Assembly (NCBI RefSeq): GCF_014203275.1
Contig: NZ_JACHIP010000005.1
Coordinates: 124,001-188,000, forward strand
Source: Granulicella aggregans
GTDB taxonomy: Bacteria > Acidobacteriota > Terriglobia > Terriglobales > Acidobacteriaceae
Reading direction: 5' to 3'
DNA length: 64,000 nucleotides
In this document: positions 60,220 through 64,000 of the stretch, piece by piece
Numbering within the stretch: position 1 is the stretch's first letter
Layout: each line of letters opens with the position of its first letter
The notes under the pieces: model-generated
Database searches by the model: none
The model's input: the letters and a program-made list of their open reading frames with translations, nothing else
Told to the model about the DNA's origin: nothing
Position numbers and translations under genes: made by a program

Positions 60220-60642
60220 TTACTTTTTCTTGACGCCCTTCAGCGCAACCTTCGCCGCAGGCTTCACCGGCACGATAACCGCTCGCCGCAATGGCACAAG
60301 ACCAGCCCCGGGGTCCTGCTGCTGCTGCATCCGAGATAGCATCTCCGTCCGAACGTAGTCGACAAACCCCTGCATCTGCCGGTTCATCTCCTCCATCCGC
60401 TCGCGCATCTGTAGCACAATCGCGATCCCGGCGATATTCACGCCCAGGTCCCGCGCCAGGTTCAGAATGAACTCAAGCCGTTCTAAATCCTCATCGGTGT
60501 ATAGCCGAGTATTTCCGTCACTGCGCGATGGCCGCAGCAACCCCTCGCGCTCATACAGTCTCAACGTCTGCGGATGAATCTCGTACATCTCCGCCACCGC
60601 CGAGATCATGTACGCACCCTTGGTCTTTCGCTTCGTCGCCAC
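60220..60642 (-). CDS. hspR: HspR-type MerR-family heat-shock repressor
   Basis: A 140-residue protein. MISAVAEMYEIHPQTLRLYEREGLLRPSRSDGNTRLYTDEDLERLEFILNLARDLGVNIAGI is the MerR winged-helix in the HspR subtype (AEMYEIHPQTLRLYEREG is typical). A Met/Arg/Gln-rich dimerisation helix follows (MRERMEEMNRQMQGFVDYVRTEML). HspR represses dnaK-grpE-dnaJ by binding HAIR sites until DnaK is titrated by unfolded protein. The C-terminus is basic (KPAAKVALKGVKKK). dnaJ lies 2.4 kb upstream on the same strand, with two unrelated genes between. Confidence 0.88.
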   Translation of the reverse strand: MATKRKTKGAYMISAVAEMYEIHPQTLRLYEREGLLRPSRSDGNTRLYTDEDLERLEFILNLARDLGVNIAGIAIVLQMRERMEEMNRQMQGFVDYVRTEMLSRMQQQQDPGAGLVPLRRAVIVPVKPAAKVALKGVKKK

Positions 60643-60741
60643 GAAACCTTCTCCGCCCGCGACGGCATCTCTTGTCTCATCAAGGTGCTAGTCCGGTGTA
60701 ACCGATCATACCCGATAGCAATTTCACAGGGAACGCTCTTC

Positions 60742-61926
60742 CTAACGCGCCGCCGCAATCCTCCCTTTCAGCCGCAGGATTGGATCCTCAAACCACCGCC
60801 GCGACGCCATCGCCACCCCGACTGCCACTCCATTTGCCACGACGAACCGCAGCAATAGCAACCCGCGATCATGCGTAAACCCCTCGCCAAAAGCCCGGTC
60901 ATAAATCTGCAGCAACAACAGATGAATCAGGTACAGCCCGTAGCTGATGTTACTCAGGAAGACCATCCCGTTGAGCCATCGCGGGAGAGCCCGTTCGCGA
61001 AACACGCAAAGCATCCACACTACCGCGCTGCTGCAAATCAGCAGAAAGCAGCTCAGACCCAAGCTGTTCCGCAGCACATCTTCTGACCCCATCCTGCCCG
61101 CGCCAAACAGGCCGACTAGCCCCACAATACCCGCCGCTAGCTGCGTCCAGCCGAGCGCGGCTACCCTCGCCACCGTCATCCCCGGCCACCGCAGCAGGAT
61201 TGCCAACATCGCCCCCATCGCCAGGTTGTCGCCGACCATCCACGTCTTACTGAGCGCATCGCCGGTATGGAGAACATGCGCAAACGAAAGCCCACGAAGC
61301 ACAGGACAGATCACGAGCAGCGCCAGGCTCGACACCAGCATTCCTCGCCGCCGCAGCTTGCGATACATCATCGGCCATAAGAGATAGAACTGCTCCTCTA
61401 CCGCCAGAGACCAGAACGGTCCATAGAAAAGGTACCCGTGCCGCAGAAAGAGTCCCGGCATATTCGCCAGGAACAGCAGGGAGATACCCACGTAATTCGG
61501 CGTCACAAACCCGGTCGCCCAAGCCAGGAAGAGCACGGCGACGTAGGCGGGTAGAATTCGCAGCGCTCGCCGGATATAAAACCGTTTATAGAAGTTTTGC
61601 CGTTGAAGCGTGTCGTCGAGGATCCCTGTGATCAGAAATCCTGAGATCACGAAGAAAAGATTGACGCCGAGCCATCCCCAAGCCGTCAGCCCATAGATCG
61701 CATTCGCAATCGGATGGCCCCATTCGACCGCAGGAGCGTGGTAAGCCATTCCATGAAAGACGACCACCGCCAGCACAGCGGCACCCCGCAACACGTCGAT
61801 CCCCTTCATGTGAGCAGTGAGCAACTCTGAAGCCAGCATCCGCTCAGGGCGCGAAGCACGATTGACGCCCCCAGGTGGGCTCAGCGCAACGGCTTCCACG
61901 ACTTCAGTGTCCACAGGAGCCCTCAC
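60742..61926 (-). CDS. Acyltransferase 3 family membrane protein
   Basis: A 394-residue protein with the AT-3 signature: MKGIDVLRGAAVLAVVVFHGMAYHAP with the catalytic-site His in VVFHGM, NLFFVISGFLITGIL, RFYIRRALRILPAYVAVLFL-type (FYKRFYIRRALRILPAYVAV) and PFWSLAVEEQFYLLWPM. About ten hydrophobic segments. Members add acetyl or other acyl groups to surface sugars (OafA, NodX). The frame begins at GTG 61926; ATG 61839 (MLASELLTAHMKG) is a plausible alternative. It follows the LolA-like gene in the same direction. Confidence 0.88.
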   Translation of the reverse strand: MRAPVDTEVVEAVALSPPGGVNRASRPERMLASELLTAHMKGIDVLRGAAVLAVVVFHGMAYHAPAVEWGHPIANAIYGLTAWGWLGVNLFFVISGFLITGILDDTLQRQNFYKRFYIRRALRILPAYVAVLFLAWATGFVTPNYVGISLLFLANMPGLFLRHGYLFYGPFWSLAVEEQFYLLWPMMYRKLRRRGMLVSSLALLVICPVLRGLSFAHVLHTGDALSKTWMVGDNLAMGAMLAILLRWPGMTVARVAALGWTQLAAGIVGLVGLFGAGRMGSEDVLRNSLGLSCFLLICSSAVVWMLCVFRERALPRWLNGMVFLSNISYGLYLIHLLLLQIYDRAFGEGFTHDRGLLLLRFVVANGVAVGVAMASRRWFEDPILRLKGRIAAAR

Positions 61927-62116
61927 AGGTCTTATTCACTGTTCAGGGTTTGAACTCGCTCGCAATGGGTCCGGAGCTTTAAGGAAACCCGCCTACTCTG
62001 AGTGGTCTATGCCAGAACGTGTCGCAATGTGCTACATAAACCAAAGTAACCGGTTCGCAACAAATGTCAATGCGAAAACAGGAAGGGCGTTCGACCGAAA
62101 CATTTGAATCTTGAAT

Positions 62117-62899
62117 TCATTGCGGCAAAGACACCGCGACCCCGGTCACCGCACCTCGCCCACCCGCGCCGTGGTTTGCGGCCGAGATCACCCCACTCGG
62201 CCGTCCAGCCGCCACCACCTCATACTGCCCATAATCGACGGACAGCGTAATCTCCCCACCAATCCGAAGACGGCTCACCGTATGATTCTTCGCGGGAAGC
62301 CAGAACTCCCCATCTTTCGCATAGGTGTAGTCGAAGTTTGAGCTACCCATCAGCCAGGTCGGATTCTTCGCTGGCGCGCCCACAATCCTCATCACCACGA
62401 AGTCCTGCTCGCTCACCCAAACTTTGCCCTTGTAGTTGAAGCGGTTCTCGTCCTTCGGCGTGACCTGAAGCACCCACGTCTTCTCGCCCGCGAACATCTC
62501 TTCGCCGAGTAACTCCAGCCGGTCATTCTCTGGTGACAGCATCGACCGCAGTCGGTTCCCCTCCAACGCTCCTTCGCGCTCGCCTTCCATCAGCCGGGAG
62601 ATCACCTGATGACAGAACACCGTCGATCCCGTCTCCGAAAGCACCGTGAACTTCTTGCTGTCCGGAGCGGAGTAGTCCATCCGCACCTGCATCCGCGCGT
62701 GCCGCACCCCGATCGGGCCCTTGTAGTCCATCTCGTAGGTTCGTTCTGATCCATACCGGATCAGCGCGTCCCGGCGCATCGCGTCGTGCTGCATCACCCG
62801 CCGCACAATCTCATCTGCATTCATCGTCTGCGCAGAACCCAACCCGGAACCCAACTCCGCAGCCCCAAGCAATAGCACCACCCATGCCATTCGCTTCAT
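62117..62899 (-). CDS. LolA-like outer-membrane lipoprotein-sorting protein
   Basis: A 260-residue exported protein from the ATG at 62899 (MKRMAWVVLLLGAAELGSGLGSAQ; GGGAGGG upstream). The mature part has an N-terminal helix (MNADEIVRRVMQHDAMRRDALIRYGSERTYEMDYKG) and a half-barrel: ARMQVRMDYSAPDSKKFTVLSETG, KTWVLQVTPKDENRFNYKGKVWVSEQDFVVMRIVG, SSNFDYTYAKDGEFWLPAKNHTVSRLRIGGEITLSVDYGQYEV. This is the LolA/LolB-like fold seen in outer-membrane lipoprotein-sorting proteins. True LolA sorts lipoproteins; this relative may sort or bind another lipid. Confidence 0.78.
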   Translation of the reverse strand: MKRMAWVVLLLGAAELGSGLGSAQTMNADEIVRRVMQHDAMRRDALIRYGSERTYEMDYKGPIGVRHARMQVRMDYSAPDSKKFTVLSETGSTVFCHQVISRLMEGEREGALEGNRLRSMLSPENDRLELLGEEMFAGEKTWVLQVTPKDENRFNYKGKVWVSEQDFVVMRIVGAPAKNPTWLMGSSNFDYTYAKDGEFWLPAKNHTVSRLRIGGEITLSVDYGQYEVVAAGRPSGVISAANHGAGGRGAVTGVAVSLPQ

Positions 62900-63036
62900 A
62901 GTCCCTCCCACAGACCCATCTCACCACAGCCGCACAAATATCTGTGCAAACATTGCGTGTAAATCTCGAGATTTCTGTGGGGACCAGAACCCGTTTGGGA
63001 ACAGGACCTCTTGCGGCGACCAGGACACGCCGGGTG

Positions 63037-63066
63037 CCCCACACCTCGATTCTGAGATGTGGGGCT
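63037..63066. repeat. Hairpin 7 nt after dnaJ, related to the one at 45052
   Basis: GCCCCACACCTC (63037-63048) pairs with GAGATGTGGGGC (63055-63066) through 12 bp with one mismatch, loop GATTCT. It begins GTGCCCCAC like the 45050 palindrome. Without a T-run it is a weak candidate terminator, better read as an intergenic repeat that might protect the dnaJ mRNA end. Confidence 0.6.
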
Positions 63067-63073
63067 TCGTCGA

Positions 63074-64000
63074 CTACACCTGCCCGAAGATTCCGCTCCG
63101 CGGGTCCTCTGGATTGAGCGCTGCCAACTCCCGGAGTATCTCCTTCGACCGCTCATCCTGCACCTTCGGGATCACGATCTTCACCTCCACGATCTGATCG
63201 CCGCGCACGCCATCGCGCGTCGCACTGGGAACGCCTTTTTCGCGCAACCGCAGCTTCTGACCCGTCTGAGTCCCCGGCGGAATCTTCAACTGCGTCTTCG
63301 GTCCGCCGTCATGCGAATCGACCGTCGGCACATCGATCTTCGCGCCCAGCGCTGCTTCACTGACAGACACCGGAACCGTCACATAGATGTCGTCCCCCTG
63401 CCGCATAAATACCGGGTTCGTGCCGCCCTTGATGATCAGGAACAGGTCTCCTGCCGTTCCGCCATCCGTGCCGGCGTTGCCTTTTCCAGCAAGCCTGATC
63501 CTCTGGCCATCTCTGGTCCCAGGCTTGATACGAAACTCCAAAGGCTCGCGCTTCGTGATCACACCGGCTCCGCTACAGGTCGCACACGCGTTCTGCACTT
63601 TGCCCGACCCGCTGCAGCGTGGGCACTGGATGTTGAACTTCATTCGCCCGCCCATCTGGGTCACCTGGCCCGTTCCTTCACACTCCGGACACTCCATACT
63701 CCCGCCCGAGGTCGACTTCCCCTTACACGTCGGACATGTCTCCTTCCGCGTGATCTCCAGCTTGGTCACACCGCCGCGAATCAGGGTCCAGAAGTCCACA
63801 TTCACCTGGTACTCGAGGTCTGTCCCCGGCTGCGCCCCGCGTGAAGACTTCTGCCCTCCGCTGAACATGCCGCTGAAGATATCCTTGAAGCTGCCGCCAA
63901 AACCACCACCTGCATCGGTGCTCCGAGGCTCGCGTCCGCCTTGGAAACCTGAAAAGTCGAAGCCGCCAAAGTCGAATGGGACTTCCTGGCCGGGACGACC
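63074..64000 (-). CDS. dnaJ: Chaperone DnaJ, C-terminal part (cut by the window edge)
   Basis: The frame is open from the window edge to the stop at 63074, giving about 308 residues of DnaJ. The Gly/Phe-rich region (FDFGGFDFSGFQGG, GGGFGGSFKDIFSG) is followed by the zinc-binding domain with four CXXCXGXG-type repeats (CPTCKGKS, CPECEGTG, CPRCSGSG, CATCSGAG). Then comes the substrate-binding barrel (RIRLAGKGNAGTDGGTAGDLFLIIKGG, GDDIYVTVPVSVSEAALGAKIDVPTVDS). The J domain lies outside the window. Full zinc domain marks true DnaJ rather than CbpA. hspR downstream suggests heat-shock control. Confidence 0.93.
   Translation of the reverse strand, partial: GRPGQEVPFDFGGFDFSGFQGGREPRSTDAGGGFGGSFKDIFSGMFSGGQKSSRGAQPGTDLEYQVNVDFWTLIRGGVTKLEITRKETCPTCKGKSTSGGSMECPECEGTGQVTQMGGRMKFNIQCPRCSGSGKVQNACATCSGAGVITKREPLEFRIKPGTRDGQRIRLAGKGNAGTDGGTAGDLFLIIKGGTNPVFMRQGDDIYVTVPVSVSEAALGAKIDVPTVDSHDGGPKTQLKIPPGTQTGQKLRLREKGVPSATRDGVRGDQIVEVKIVIPKVQDERSKEILRELAALNPEDPRSGIFGQV

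Noticed and set aside
1..64000. CRISPR array, IS element, integrase or att site
   Set aside because: No regularly spaced direct repeats, transposase-like frames or terminal inverted repeats were noticed; gene order looks like core chromosome.

Overview
The window reads as chromosomal DNA of a high-GC, Gram-negative-type soil bacterium, most probably an acidobacterium of the class Terriglobia (Granulicella/Edaphobacter/Terriglobus type). That placement is an inference from the gene mix: HspR with DnaJ, a hopanoid-type HpnI glycosyltransferase, a secreted toroid protein with a CXXCH motif, an M61 peptidase, lysine/alanine-rich mini-proteins and intergenic palindromes of a kind I associate with that class. 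No rRNA, tRNA, CRISPR array, transposase, integrase or phage gene was seen, so this looks like stable core chromosome.

Layout. 1-8.5 kb: secreted and small-molecule proteins, purC, cvpA, a Fis-type HTH protein, a solitary TPR-secretin and a DHA2-type efflux pump. 8.5-20.1 kb (minus strand): one compact branched-chain amino acid operon in the order leuA-leuB-x-leuC-leuD-ilvD-y-ilvB-z-ilvN-ilvC, where x, y and z are unrecognised envelope-type proteins, x being overlapped by both neighbours. A divergent LysR regulator (20.2 kb) faces leuA across a perfect 9-7-9 inverted repeat. LeuA is only 391 aa and lacks the C-terminal leucine-feedback domain. 21-26 kb: a Spy-like protein, an outer-membrane barrel, ftsY and ribD-ribE. 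26-31 kb: rho, rpoZ, YifB/ComM and a HEAT-repeat protein. 31-36 kb: acetyltransferase, MmcQ-like protein, sdaA, CPBP protease and a Tat-exported oxidoreductase.

36-45 kb: a self-contained unit (consensus promoter, 18-residue Lys/Ala peptide, 15-bp-stem terminator), a membrane coiled-coil protein, ThiO-like oxidase, citrate synthase, DinB protein, cysteine desulfurase, and a KimA-type potassium transporter with a downstream nucleotidyltransferase. 45-54 kb: glutathione peroxidase, M61 peptidase, Uma2 protein, mnmA, a YtxH protein with 11-residue repeats, a BON lipoprotein and DUF4197. 54-64 kb: a membrane protein and methyltransferase pair, SixA, two tandem ArnT-type glycosyltransferases, HpnI-type glycosyltransferase, HspR, an acyltransferase, a LolA-like protein and a DnaJ cut by the window edge.

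The strongest leads are the feedback-domain-less LeuA under an apparent LysR operator, the unknown genes embedded in that operon, the 18-residue basic peptide unit, and basic Lys/Ala tails recurring on unrelated proteins. I did not find convincing evidence for a wholly new multi-gene system.
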